Below, in pieces: positions 55,023 through 64,000 of a stretch of 64,000 nucleotides of DNA (position 1 is the first letter of the stretch; the number at the start of each line of letters is the position of its first letter). The notes beneath the pieces are model-generated. The model saw only the letters and a program-made list of their open reading frames with translations, searched no databases and had not been told where the DNA came from. This DNA is from Harmothoe impar (Eukaryota > Annelida > Polychaeta > Phyllodocida > Polynoidae), in the NCBI GenBank assembly GCA_947462335.1, contig OX381721.1, forward strand, positions 32,292,303 through 32,356,302. Direction: 5' to 3'. The position numbers were made by a program, and so were the translations under genes.

Positions 55023-58000
55023 ATGGCGTCACCCAAGAAGAAGGCAAAAATAATAGGGATAAATTGCCCAAGATGTAATGTAGTCAGAACACCTAAGTTA
55101 GTTACAATAGAAAACAGCAGGAAAATTCTGTGCAAGTCACTTTCCTGTACAAGGGAGATATACTCAGAAAATGACACTTTGATCCCACAAGAAATTAAAG
55201 ACTCTCCACTTTATTTGAACGAGTACATTCGAAATTTCAATTCTATTGGCAGTGGATTAGTTGTGTTAGGAAGTATACAGTCTACTTTCAATGTCAGACT
55301 CACACAGTTGGGGTTGGGTGTGAGTGACATAGCCAGCTGTTTGACTAGTATACACAGAAATCAAGTATACAGTTATAAAGTGGCTGTTTCCTATGGTAGA
55401 CTCCTTTCCAAAATAGAGTCAGGTGAGACAGAGGAGGAGGGGGAGGAGCAAGTGAGTTATTTCCATGCATCAGCTAACAATGCTTCTCTTTTCTCCCATG
55501 ACGATCACTATGAGTCTTATTGGTTAGTAGACAGTGAAACTGCCTTTGAAGAATGTATTCGTGAAATACAAGACAGAGTGGGAGAGGACACTAACAGACC
55601 CCACACAAAGTGGAGAGTCATAGGGAATGTCAACGCGAACATAACTCTATTGAGACCTAGTGGTGGTGACCTTCTCATGGGTCAATTACACTTTATCCCA
55701 CATCATTTAAGGCAACATGGCATGAGACACTTTCACCGCCACCCTGTTAGTAGACGAGTTATACGAGACAATTTGTGTTTCTTTCGCTGTCTTTCTTTCT
55801 TCATATATAAGAACTTGCGTCATGTAGATCAGCTGTTTGAGAGAGTGTATGGTATAGGAGCTAGTACCAGTGGGTACCCTGGAATAAGCATGTGTGAAAT
55901 GAATAGAATAGAGACCATGTTTCAAATCAAGGTGCAAGTGTACAGGCTTTGTAAACGCAAGAAGGAATGCTTGCCCAGTAGTGAGAAAAAAGTGTATGTA
56001 CGATTTGTCAGGAGTAGCATGCACACCCTAAAAGGTGAACGTGTAATGAATTTGAATTTACACAAGAAGCATTTGAGCCTCATTAGAGATATACAGAAGT
56101 ATGGACAATTGTTTTCTTGTAGGAAGTGTAAGAGAGTTTTCGCTTCTAAGTTCAATTTGAAGCGTCATACAAGCATAAAAAAGGATTGTACTAGTGTTAG
56201 CTTTGTGTATAAAGGAGGTGTGTATAGACCTAAGAAAACAATCTTTGAAAAACTGAGAGAATGTGGTATAGAGACTGCGGAACAGTTGACTATATATCCC
56301 TATAAGATAGTGTATGATTTTGAGAGTTATTTTACTAAGAGACCTGAAGAAAAAATTGATTGCATGAAACCCACCCAAATACAACTAGATCATGTTCCGC
56401 TGTCAGCTAGTGTAGCAACAGACTACCCACCACACAGTGAACCTGTCTGCTTTGTCAGAGACGACAACAAAGTTGATAACCCTTTAGTTCACTCTGTGTT
56501 GAGCTACATAAACCAGTTAGGTGTAGAGATAGGTGAGTGTGTGAAGCACCAGTTTGAGGAGACACTACAGAGATTGGATGCACTTATACTTGAGCAAAAA
56601 GAAAGTGAAAAGATTGCACTCAGACTTTCTGGAATGAAACCTGGGGTTTCTAAGTGTGTACCGGCACAGATGTTGAAAAGTGAGTTATTAACGTACATTA
56701 AACGTGTACCAACTATCGGGTTCAATTCTGGTAAGTACGATCTAAATTTGATAAAAAGTGAATTTCATTCTTTCTTCACAAAGAATGATCCAAAAGAAAT
56801 CAAGACTATAAAAAAGTGTAACAAATACATTGCAGTGTACACAGAACACTTAGTCTTTTTAGATATTTTCAGTTACTTATCCCCTGGTTATTCATACCAA
56901 AACTATTTACGGGCTTTCGTAGGCAACACAGAAAAAGGAATTTTTCCATATGGTTGGATGGATGGTACACGTAAGCTCAAGCGTAAAAGTCTACCTCCAC
57001 GTAGTTGTTTCTATAACACGCTCACTTGTAAGAACATCACTATGAGTGAATATGAGAGTTGTCAGAGAGTGTGGAGAGAAAAGAAAATGAAAAGTTTCAG
57101 AGATTACCTTATACATTACAATAACCTAGATGTCGAACCCTTTGTTAGGGCTATAAATGCACACAGTAAATTCTTTACTGAACGTAAAGTAGATATGTTC
57201 AAAGACGGAGTCAGCTTACCAGGACTCACTCTGAAATTCCTTTTTCAGGAAAAACCCGGCCAACAAGTTTCTCCCTATGTTTTATTTTCTAAAATTGATA
57301 GAGACATTCACACTTTAGTGAGAAAGAATTTAGTAGGGGGCCCAGCTATCATATTCCATAGACGTCACTGCAAAGGTGAAAGTAAAATAAGGGACCGTTT
57401 ATACGGCTCAGCGAGTGAAGTCTGTCAGAAGTTAGTTGGCATAGATGCTAACAGTTTGTACCTGAAATGCATGGGAGAAGCTCACTGCACTGGGTTCTAC
57501 ATTGTACGTCGGAGAGAGAATGACTTTGTAGCTCAATGCTCACAACAAGTGAGTTATTCTGCTACAGAATGGCTAAGGTATCGCTCTGTAGTAGATAGAG
57601 TAACGATACTACACCAATACAATTATGGAGAGATTAGTCTCGGGGGTAAGCGGATAAGGGTGGATGGGTATGTTCCCCATAATAAAACGGTGTATCAATT
57701 TCACGGGTGCTACTGGCATGGGCACGTGTGTCATCTCACTAGAAGTGTTCTGACAACAAATGTAGGTAAAAAATGGATAGAAGAGCGTGCACAGCTGACC
57801 CTACAGACGACTACTTATTTGAAGGGTTTAGGTTACACCGTGATAGAAGAGTATGAGTGTAAGTGGCGTGTATCAAGAGAGGAACCCAGCTGTCACCGAC
57901 TCAAAGACAAATGGGAAGTGAAAAAACCTGAAACACCTCGCAAGTTGAGTGAGGTAGAGATATTGCGTAGAGTGGAAAAAGGGTCTCTGTTTGGAATGGT

Positions 58001-58925
58001 ACAAGTAGATATAGACACTCCAGATCACTTGAAACCGTACTTTGAAGAAATGACACCTGTTTTCAAGAACACATTGGTTGGTCGAGAAGACGTAGGAGAG
58101 CACATGAAACAGTTTCTCGAAGAAAACAACAAACTAAAAAAACCTCAGCGCCAACTGATTGGTAGCTATTTTGGTAAAGCTTGTGTGAGGGGTGGCGTGC
58201 ACCCGAAAACTACAAATCACATCAGTGATGACACAGTAGAGTTGACTTGTCTACCAACCACAGTTATGTATGATCTCCCTATTCAAATCGGTTTCATGGT
58301 GTATCAATACGCTAAATTGAAAATGTTGTCTTTCTATTACGACTTCTTAGTTAAATTCATTGACAAAAGAAAGTATGAACTATGTGAAATGGACACTGAC
58401 AGTCTATATTTCAGTTTGAGTGAAGAGTGTTTAGATGACGCAGTATATCCACACATGCGAGAACAGTATTTCACTGAACGACACTTGTGGCTGCCATCTG
58501 AATCCTGTGACAATGATTATCACAGGGAAAGTTACATCAAATGTCGTACATGGCGATTACCATGGGTCCCCGGCCCATGTTGTCGAGCTCGGTTACTATA
58601 TGATCAAAGAACACCAGGATTGTATAAGTGGGAGTGGGAGGGAAACAGTATGACGTGTGTAAACCCTAAGAGTTACGCCGGTGAAGGGGATGAGAGTGTC
58701 AAGCTGAGTTGTAAAGGTGTAATTCAAAAACAGAACCCATTGACAGTGGACAATTTCAATCAAGTATTAGACAGTAAGAAAACACACATGGTGACAAACA
58801 AAGGGTTCAAAGTAGTGGACCACCATATGGTCACATATTCTCAAGCTAAGCAAGGTCTCAATTATCAATATATAAAACGCAAAGTATGTGCAGATGGTGT
58901 AAGTACTGTGCCTTTAGATATCTAA
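55023..58925 (+). CDS. Protein-primed family B DNA polymerase, motif B apparently lost
   Basis: 1,300 residues from the ATG at 55023. N-terminus: zinc-ribbon-like CPRC...CKSLSC. About residues 248-258: DNLCFFRCLSF, an OTU-like Cys box seen in Polinton polymerases. About 365-388: a C2H2-like finger (CRKCKRVFASKFNLKRH). Exonuclease: DFE (about 431), GFNSGKYDLNL, and YNNLDVEPF. Polymerase: motif A IDANSLYLK (about 806), FHGCYWHGH, motif C MDTDSLYF (about 1123). Between LIGSYFGK (58156-58179) and DLPIQIGF (from 58272) only about 30 residues remain and the expected N-S-x-YG motif B is not seen. In this gap lies 58180-58220, identical to 59571-59611 in the next gene. The frame is open, but activity is doubtful. 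Confidence 0.85.
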   Translation: MASPKKKAKIIGINCPRCNVVRTPKLVTIENSRKILCKSLSCTREIYSENDTLIPQEIKDSPLYLNEYIRNFNSIGSGLVVLGSIQSTFNVRLTQLGLGVSDIASCLTSIHRNQVYSYKVAVSYGRLLSKIESGETEEEGEEQVSYFHASANNASLFSHDDHYESYWLVDSETAFEECIREIQDRVGEDTNRPHTKWRVIGNVNANITLLRPSGGDLLMGQLHFIPHHLRQHGMRHFHRHPVSRRVIRDNLCFFRCLSFFIYKNLRHVDQLFERVYGIGASTSGYPGISMCEMNRIETMFQIKVQVYRLCKRKKECLPSSEKKVYVRFVRSSMHTLKGERVMNLNLHKKHLSLIRDIQKYGQLFSCRKCKRVFASKFNLKRHTSIKKDCTSVSFVYKGGVYRPKKTIFEKLRECGIETAEQLTIYPYKIVYDFESYFTKRPEEKIDCMKPTQIQLDHVPLSASVATDYPPHSEPVCFVRDDNKVDNPLVHSVLSYINQLGVEIGECVKHQFEETLQRLDALILEQKESEKIALRLSGMKPGVSKCVPAQMLKSELLTYIKRVPTIGFNSGKYDLNLIKSEFHSFFTKNDPKEIKTIKKCNKYIAVYTEHLVFLDIFSYLSPGYSYQNYLRAFVGNTEKGIFPYGWMDGTRKLKRKSLPPRSCFYNTLTCKNITMSEYESCQRVWREKKMKSFRDYLIHYNNLDVEPFVRAINAHSKFFTERKVDMFKDGVSLPGLTLKFLFQEKPGQQVSPYVLFSKIDRDIHTLVRKNLVGGPAIIFHRRHCKGESKIRDRLYGSASEVCQKLVGIDANSLYLKCMGEAHCTGFYIVRRRENDFVAQCSQQVSYSATEWLRYRSVVDRVTILHQYNYGEISLGGKRIRVDGYVPHNKTVYQFHGCYWHGHVCHLTRSVLTTNVGKKWIEERAQLTLQTTTYLKGLGYTVIEEYECKWRVSREEPSCHRLKDKWEVKKPETPRKLSEVEILRRVEKGSLFGMVQVDIDTPDHLKPYFEEMTPVFKNTLVGREDVGEHMKQFLEENNKLKKPQRQLIGSYFGKACVRGGVHPKTTNHISDDTVELTCLPTTVMYDLPIQIGFMVYQYAKLKMLSFYYDFLVKFIDKRKYELCEMDTDSLYFSLSEECLDDAVYPHMREQYFTERHLWLPSESCDNDYHRESYIKCRTWRLPWVPGPCCRARLLYDQRTPGLYKWEWEGNSMTCVNPKSYAGEGDESVKLSCKGVIQKQNPLTVDNFNQVLDSKKTHMVTNKGFKVVDHHMVTYSQAKQGLNYQYIKRKVCADGVSTVPLDI
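58180..58220 (+). repeat. 41-bp direct repeat, copy in the polymerase gene
   Basis: Identical over 41 bases to 59571-59611; starts CTTGTGTGAGGGGTGGCG. The two copies are read in different frames by their host genes. Confidence 0.9.
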
Positions 58926-59040
58926 AAGAGAAGTGTAAATGTAACACCCAAAAAAACAATAAAATGATAAAGAAATTTCCATCCCAAAAAGTTAACATCT
59001 ATCCTAGTTACATATATATATATTGTAGAAATCCAAGTAT

Positions 59041-59263
59041 ATTTCTAAATTTCTAGAAATCTAGAAAACACTATATGAATGTACTAGATATTTCTAGAAA
59101 ATATTTCTAAATTTCTAGAAATCTAGAAAATATTTCTAGATTTCTAGAAATCTAGAAAGACAAACACTATATGAATGTACTACATTTCTAGAAATATTTC
59201 TAAATTTCTGGAAATCTAGAAATCTAGAATCTAAATTTCCAGAAATCTAGAAATTTAGAAATA
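59041..59263. repeat. TTCTAGAA array (heat-shock-element-like)
   Basis: At least five perfect TTCTAGAA octamers (59052, 59092, 59113, 59142, 59186) and many partial ones, spaced as AGAAATCTAGAAA and ATATTTCTAG. Two embedded copies of CACTATATGAATGTACTA are also present. TTCnnGAA is the core of heat shock factor sites. It lies 220-440 bp upstream of the Cys-rich gene and just downstream of the polymerase stop. Confidence 0.6.
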
Positions 59264-59433
59264 ATAATCATAAAAGATGGAAATTTCTACAAAAAAATAA
59301 AGTCCGGCGGGAAATAAAGTTTTGACAGCGCACATAAAAGTCACACTCTGTTCTCCCTGCCAAATACGTGAGTTTCTCACGGTACCCTGTACAAAGTTAT
59401 ATACATATATACATACACACATATCCTTATTAT

Positions 59434-59438
<5 letters not shown>

Positions 59439-59473
<35 letters not shown>
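59439..59473. repeat. (TA)n tract before the Cys-rich gene
   Basis: About 17 TA units ending 11 nt before the ATG at 59484. It may provide a TATA-like element or be a plain microsatellite. Confidence 0.8.
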
Positions 59474-59474
<1 letters not shown>

Positions 59475-59483
59475 GTTATCAAA

Positions 59484-60629
59484 ATGACTGACACAGTTGA
59501 CACAGTTCACCATGCAATGTGGGAATACGACTGGGGCACTCAGAGCAACTTCTTGTCAGACTTGTGTGAGGGGTGGCGTGCACCCGAAAACTACAAATCA
59601 CCTTCTAAAGGAGCTGTTAAGTACATACCACCCCACCGACCAAGTTGTCTAGCAACAGCTGGTTGTAGTTATAGCACGCCCCCTTCACCCAGCTCAAGTA
59701 TCCAGAAGCACGCGCCGACCCCTACCCGTAGCATTCCACTAACCAACCACAAACCGCAAACCATTGAAAAAACCACAAGTAACCACAAACCACAAACCAC
59801 AGAGTGTTTACACTCTACACCGCTGTATACTAACCAATGGAGTATTGTTGCTAAAAACAACAAGGTTTCTAACATGTGTGGATGTCATAGCCACTTCTTC
59901 TGGGAATTAATTCCAACTAGCAATTTATCTTACTTTAGAGGAACTGTACCAGACACTGTCGACCACTGTATATCAAGCATGAACACATATAAAACCTTTT
60001 CAGAAGCTTTCTGGGATGGTTTCAATTACTGTATAACCAACCCAGGACTTGACATGTCATCATTGTTTAATCGTGACTACTGTCTAGGTGTGTACCAAAT
60101 ACATACCTCTGACACGTGTCCTCGTCAGTATACTAGGTACACATTGGGTAGCGTAAAAGCCTTTCTGTTGTTCAATGAATCACTTCGAGTTCATCCTATC
60201 ATTGGTGTATTCTGTCAATGTCACACCAACAACTCGGTGGATCCAGCTAGTATTCCATACAACATCTGTTTCAACTGTCTCCAATGCACTCTAGAGCTTA
60301 AAGCTATAGCCCCAATTGGTGTAATCGAGCACTTTTCCTATGAGTGTAACTTTAAAGTGAATTTCCTCGCAGCACTACAGCGAGGAGTAAGAAACTCAAG
60401 TGTGTATTTCCTAGCTCAATCTCTTTTTGAACCAGGTATTTCCATGACAAAAGAAATACCAAAGAAAAGTGCCTTTCTCAACTTCTGGAATATAAAAGGT
60501 CGACACTACACAGAACTAGCAAAGCACAGTTCTAATATGTCTTTCTGTCTCATGTGTGCCCATGCTGGAAATGGATTTGTACCATTCTTGTGTTCTACCT
60601 GTCGAAAAAAGAAGTTGAACACAGATTGA
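59484..60629 (+). CDS. Polinton 2 Cys-rich protein, 381 residues
   Basis: The start chosen is the ATG at 59484, after the (TA)n tract. Low-complexity Pro/Ser/Thr/His region (about residues 60-120, with NHKPQT twice). Then a Cys-rich part with several CxC/CxxC pairs: MCGCHSHFFWELIP (about 130), FCQCHTN, CFNCLQC (about 265-275), FCLMC and CSTCRKKK at the end. It probably binds zinc. The family is not recognised. It is the last gene before the hairpin array and the right terminal repeat, and carries one copy of the 41-bp repeat. Not in Polinton 1. Confidence 0.65.
   Translation: MTDTVDTVHHAMWEYDWGTQSNFLSDLCEGWRAPENYKSPSKGAVKYIPPHRPSCLATAGCSYSTPPSPSSSIQKHAPTPTRSIPLTNHKPQTIEKTTSNHKPQTTECLHSTPLYTNQWSIVAKNNKVSNMCGCHSHFFWELIPTSNLSYFRGTVPDTVDHCISSMNTYKTFSEAFWDGFNYCITNPGLDMSSLFNRDYCLGVYQIHTSDTCPRQYTRYTLGSVKAFLLFNESLRVHPIIGVFCQCHTNNSVDPASIPYNICFNCLQCTLELKAIAPIGVIEHFSYECNFKVNFLAALQRGVRNSSVYFLAQSLFEPGISMTKEIPKKSAFLNFWNIKGRHYTELAKHSSNMSFCLMCAHAGNGFVPFLCSTCRKKKLNTD
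59571..59611 (+). repeat. 41-bp direct repeat, copy in the Cys-rich gene
   Basis: Same 41 bases as 58180-58220, 1.39 kb downstream. Here it encodes LCEGWRAPENYKS near the N-terminus. Confidence 0.9.
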
Positions 60630-60715
60630 AATGATTGACGTTTTGTATAAAGCTGTGAATAAAGAACGCTTTGAAATAAATTTGAATGTGTCTTTTGTGT
60701 TTTAACCTAAAGCAA

Positions 60716-60813
60716 AACTTGGATGGTGGATAATGTACTCCTTCGTTTGATTAAGTGAGTTCACTCCGCTCACTCACTTAACCCTCCTCATCGTATTCTC
60801 CACCAACTAAGTT
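60716..60813. repeat. Hairpin unit 1 of the right-end array
   Basis: AACTT..GGTGGATAAT pairs with ATTCTCCACC..AAGTT at the base, and TTAAGTGAGT with ACTCACTTAA near the tip. The apical loop is TCACTCCGCTC. Confidence 0.7.
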
Positions 60814-60860
60814 GTTTATGATATATATATATTTATATAAGACTCAAGATTAGAATATAG

Positions 60861-60962
60861 AACTTAGACGGTGGACATCTACTCCCTCGTTTGCTTTAGC
60901 CGGTTCACTCCGTTCACCGGCTAAATCCTCCTCCTCGTATACGCTGTCCACCCTCTAAGTTC
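60861..60962. repeat. Hairpin unit 2 of the right-end array
   Basis: AACTTAGA pairs with TCTAAGTT, GTGGACA with TGTCCAC, and TAGCCGGT with ACCGGCTA. The loop is TCACTCCGTTC. Same plan as units 1 and 3. Confidence 0.75.
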
Positions 60963-60994
60963 TCATTACATTTATTATCATAACAATAAGACTT

Positions 60995-61097
60995 GAATTG
61001 GAGGAGTGGGTGATGTGTCACGGGTTTGTTCGTTCACTCCGCTCACTCCGCTCACTCACGAAACCCGTCACACCTTACACACCCACCCCTCCAATTC
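60995..61097. repeat. Hairpin unit 3 of the right-end array
   Basis: GAATTGGAGG..GTGGGTG pairs with CACCCACCCCTCCAATTC-like sequence, and CACGGGTTTGT with ACGAAACCCGTCAC-like sequence. The loop is expanded, with TCACTCCGCTCACTCCGCTC. Ends just before the right terminal repeat. Confidence 0.7.
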
Positions 61098-61103
61098 AAT
61101 TCC

Positions 61104-61430
61104 AATCCAGTATTACGCAATGTAGTGCAATAACAATGTAGGTTAGTAAGTCAGGGTATTGCGCAATATTATGCAATAAGAAACTAGAGTAGGTTAGTAA
61201 GTCAAGGTATTGCACAATATGGTGCAATACCAATGTAGAGTAGGTTAGTAGGTTAGTAGGTCATTGACATTGTATAAGTAGGTCATATGACGTCACTTCC
61301 TGTGAATACTGCTCTCTGATTGGCTGAGAGCCTTCTAAGTAGGTCAAGTGACGTCACATCCGTTTGGTAAGTATGTCAACTTTGGGGTAGTAGCTGTTTC
61401 TATGCGCTGAGTTTGCTCCTCTATACTACT
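61104..61430 (-). repeat. Polinton 2 right terminal inverted repeat
   Basis: Inverse of the left repeat, with CRE sites, CCAAT box (CAGCCAATCAGAG) and ATTGCACAATATGGTGCAAT units. Ends CTATACTACT, followed by the duplication GATGTA. Confidence 0.85.
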
Positions 61431-62560
61431 GATGTATTTAAGCTCCCCAGTCTGAATGGTAATTGTGATTACTCTAATGCCCCTGCAGTATCTCAATTAA
61501 AGCTAATGATTTATGGATATTTCAAACTGGATTAGCCGGATGTGTCAACTAGATTACAATGCACCTGGATTCTGTCTCGTTTCAAGATAATAAAATTCAT
61601 TCATGCATGGTAGTCATGCATGTTTACTTGGTTTAATCACATACGTAATACAGGGTGTGGGACACGCTGATAAGATGATCAGATGATAGAACAGCCAACG
61701 GAAGAAGCTTAAGTGTCTGACAAGGGGCCAACTAAAAGCCGGTCAATGATTGATCAAAGACTCCCCATTCTATCAGGTGTGTACGGAAGCCGACAAGGGT
61801 CACCCCCCTCCATAAAAAAACTAACTTTTCTTCCATTTATGCATCGTCTATGCAATTTTCTCGAAAAACACACTTTTTGTTGCTGTCAACATCGAAAATT
61901 GGACATTTAGGAGTAGCCTTTAGTGAGTGTCTTGATAATTTTATGATTATTTAAAACCTGTATTTTATATAATTTCTCAAAAACTATTTATTTTTCTTGC
62001 TGTCAACATCGAAAAATGGCACAACCCGGGGCACAGACAAACTTTCTGAGCATGAATTTACCCCAAAAAATAGCTTCCCGGGCACCTATATGCGACCATA
62101 CGGTACCTTATGAACATACAGCAAAATCATGAACGCAGTATTAGGCACTAGCGAGATACTGGTGCTGCCACCAGGTGTTGCTCTGGTACCAATTGTACAC
62201 AACTCCTCTGCATCATGAGTCCACCATGCTAACCACTACTCTATGAGGGACAGGTGACATAAGTAACACCCAGGTACAACCCACTCACAATACTCACACC
62301 CTGATTGTACCCTAATTTCGGACCTGAGATTTGGCTGAGCTGGTTGCTGGAGGTTACACTGGTTACACTGGTACCAATCAATATGGCGCTGTACACAGGA
62401 CATCTTGCTAATGCGGAATAGCGTAAGCTGCATCAGAATGGGTTAGGTAGGGGAATGCACTGGCAATGTTAGGGATGGGGCATTAAAGGAATTACCCAGT
62501 CTCTATGCATAAGACACCTGGTGTAAACAAAAAAGATACTAGCTAAAAACAAGAAAAAAC

Positions 62561-62566
<6 letters not shown>

Positions 62567-62625
<59 letters not shown>
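62567..62625. repeat. (TA)n microsatellite
   Basis: About 29 TA units. No function seen. Confidence 0.95.
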
Positions 62626-62630
<5 letters not shown>

Positions 62631-63097
62631 TTGCATATCATAGCCAACCCTTATTGACACTGTAATTGTCAGATTTTGGCATTTTACCTACAGGTAAATA
62701 AAGTACTGGGTGCATTGGCCAGAAGAAATACTTCTGGCAGATATCATCTTACATATTGGAGCATGAAGGAGATTAATGTCATGCAACCCAGTTCTGATTT
62801 AGACAAGCATCTTTCACTGAAACCTTAGGTTTATAGGGTGTGTAGGGGAACAAATTTTAAACTTTAAAATTTTAAACTCTAATATTGAAGGTCACATGGA
62901 ATGGAAGAGGAAGCAGAGGACGGTTGAACAGCAGAGGGGCAGATATTCAACTTCATGTCGATCTCAGCTATACTTCTAGAAGTTTATTATATCTGACATA
63001 ATAGTCCTCAGCACTGAAACCAATACCCAGTGGGCGTATTGGGAAAGGTCATGTGACTAGCTCGATTACAATGCTAATTATACAAATATAGAGCATA

Positions 63098-64000
63098 CTC
63101 GTGCCGTCTCTGACCAGGTGCCGTCTCTGACCAGGTGCCGTCTCTGACCAGGTGCCGTCTTTGACAGGCTGGGAATGATAACGTCTAAATCGGGTAGAAG
63201 GACAGTAAATGTAGTATAGGAGGCTAACTACTATTATATAACAACCACCATAATTTTTTTACAAATCCTTATATGTGAGCAGGCAAGCAGAAAGGATGGT
63301 CCCCGCGGGATTAGTTCCGATTTTAGCCACCAGGGGGTGCCACTATGGCCTAAAATGAAAGAATTAGGCTAAAAATTGCTCTTGGGTACTTTTTTCTGGA
63401 GAATTCAATAAGATTACATAAAACATTCCATTTTTGGCAAAAAGCTTCTTTATTTGGCAGGTAAAAGGAACGTTTTAAAGCCTAAATGGATGTGCTTGTT
63501 GATATGTGTTGCCATGGAAACAAGATTTTTATTCCAAATCGAAGAAAAAAAGATCCTTATTGATAGAACGATCCATGAGGATTGCTACGGTCAAACCAGA
63601 ATAAAATTATCATTTCTAGATCAAATTTTATGACCTAAAGAATGAAAATGTATCATAAATTTGTAACCATCAAAATTATGCTAATTAAATAGGGATAACT
63701 TCGGAAGTATAAGACTAGGAGCTTATTGGGATTTTGGATGGGGCAATGCCCACACATATTCATGAAGCCATTTCTCAAAAACTAGAATGGACATCTTTTA
63801 GTGTAATGTCTCATTGGAAAGCATATGACATAAATTTTAAAGTTGGCTTTTTCCTTGGAGTACCCTTTTCCCTTGCCTGTACACATATATATATTTATAT
63901 ATCAGTCTAGTTTAAACCTTTTTTCCGACACCCGGTCAGAGACGGCACCTGGTCAGAGACGGCACCCGGTCAGAGACGGCACCCGGTCAGAGACGGCACC
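63098..64000. repeat. Fold-back MITE with GTCTCTGACCAGGTGCC ends, enlarged copy
   Basis: The left end (63098-63175) has four tandem units of GGTGCCGTCTCTGACCA; the right end (63920 to the window edge) has at least five inverted units. The same middle as at 25062-25310 (GGAGGCTAACTA, TTTTTACAAATCC) is present, but about 600 bp (63275-63890) are inserted. The right end runs off the window. Confidence 0.7.

Larger units (their letters stand above)
44381..61430 (-). mobile_element. Polinton 2 (Maverick/adintovirus-like) with DNA polymerase
   Basis: 17,050 bp, ends AGTAGTATAG and CTATACTACT, perfect 6-bp target duplication GATGTA (44375-44380, 61431-61436). Minus strand: unknown protein, DUF5662-like, ATPase, small hydrophobic protein, acidic protein, integrase, minor capsid, basic protein, major capsid, protease, overlapping ORF. 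Plus strand: unknown 365-residue protein, protein-primed polymerase, Cys-rich protein. Gene order of the morphogenesis block equals Polinton 1. Identity of the terminal repeats (roughly 93 percent, one with about 60 extra bases) is lower than in Polinton 1, suggesting an older copy. Confidence 0.93.
61437..64000. other. Host flank right of Polinton 2, no gene seen
   Basis: AT-rich sequence with a (TA)n tract and the enlarged fold-back MITE from 63098. A block near 62180-62245 on the minus strand resembles the 5' half of a tRNA (GTAGTGGTTAGCATGGTGGA), perhaps the head of an old SINE. Two ATTTCTCAAAAACTA-type lines near 61975 and 63770 and the phrase GTTGCTGTCAACATCGAAAA twice (61880, 61998) indicate further degenerate repeats. 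Confidence 0.45.

Noticed and set aside
58435..58653. 72-residue ORF inside the polymerase gene
   Set aside because: Shadow frame of a well-conserved polymerase segment.
62180..62245. tRNA gene on the minus strand
   Set aside because: An A-box-like GTAGTGGTTAGCATGG is visible, but no B box (GGTTCGANTCC) or paired acceptor stem follows. At best a degenerate SINE head.

Overview
This 64 kb window is animal genomic DNA, probably from a marine invertebrate. The evidence is a multi-exon gene for a C-type lectin-like membrane receptor with clear GT-AG introns, AT-rich introns full of short inverted-repeat transposons, a Ty3-type LTR retrotransposon and two Polinton/Maverick (adintovirus-like) elements. 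The species cannot be named from the sequence.

Layout. (1) 2343-23404, minus strand: a host receptor gene whose nine coding exons join with matching phases into one 423-residue frame (signal peptide, lectin domain, linker, second lectin domain, stalk, transmembrane helix, short tail). (2) 4714-16029: Polinton 1, 11.3 kb, in intron 6 of that gene and nested inside an older fold-back repeat. It has 390-bp terminal inverted repeats and a perfect 6-bp target duplication. It carries the morphogenesis module (ATPase, small hydrophobic protein, acidic protein, integrase, minor capsid, basic protein, major capsid, adenain-like protease, overlapping small ORF) but no DNA polymerase, and its ATPase gene is split by a 1,050-bp fold-back transposon. 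(3) 23.4-30.3 kb: intergenic sequence rich in MITEs and a minisatellite, plus a tentative small secreted-peptide gene on the minus strand. (4) 30362-43398: a 13 kb Ty3/gypsy-type retrotransposon with 484-bp LTRs differing at about 4 sites. It has a long coiled-coil gag, a protease-RT-RNase H-integrase pol interrupted by an in-frame TAG, and an unusual 1,073-residue third ORF with its own TATA box. (5) 44381-61430: Polinton 2, 17.05 kb, again with a perfect 6-bp duplication. It has the same morphogenesis module on the minus strand, a DUF5662-like gene and an unknown gene, and on the plus strand an unknown gene, a protein-primed family B polymerase and a Cys-rich gene. (6) 61.4-64 kb: MITE-rich sequence without genes.

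How the parts fit. The two Polintons share gene order, the same 10-bp terminus and the same subterminal promoter-like motifs, so they are relatives that diverged in the early (replication) half. In both, the structural genes look intact while replication or packaging genes are damaged. Polinton 1 has no polymerase and a split ATPase. Polinton 2 has a frameshifted ATPase and a polymerase that appears to lack motif B, with a 41-bp patch identical to the next gene. The most unusual signals are three tandem hairpins with one shared loop at the right end of Polinton 2, an overlapping ORF after the protease in both elements, a heat-shock-element-like array inside Polinton 2, poly(A) runs touching start codons in Polinton 1, and the third ORF of the retrotransposon. 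All family names rest on motif recognition by eye; no database search was possible.
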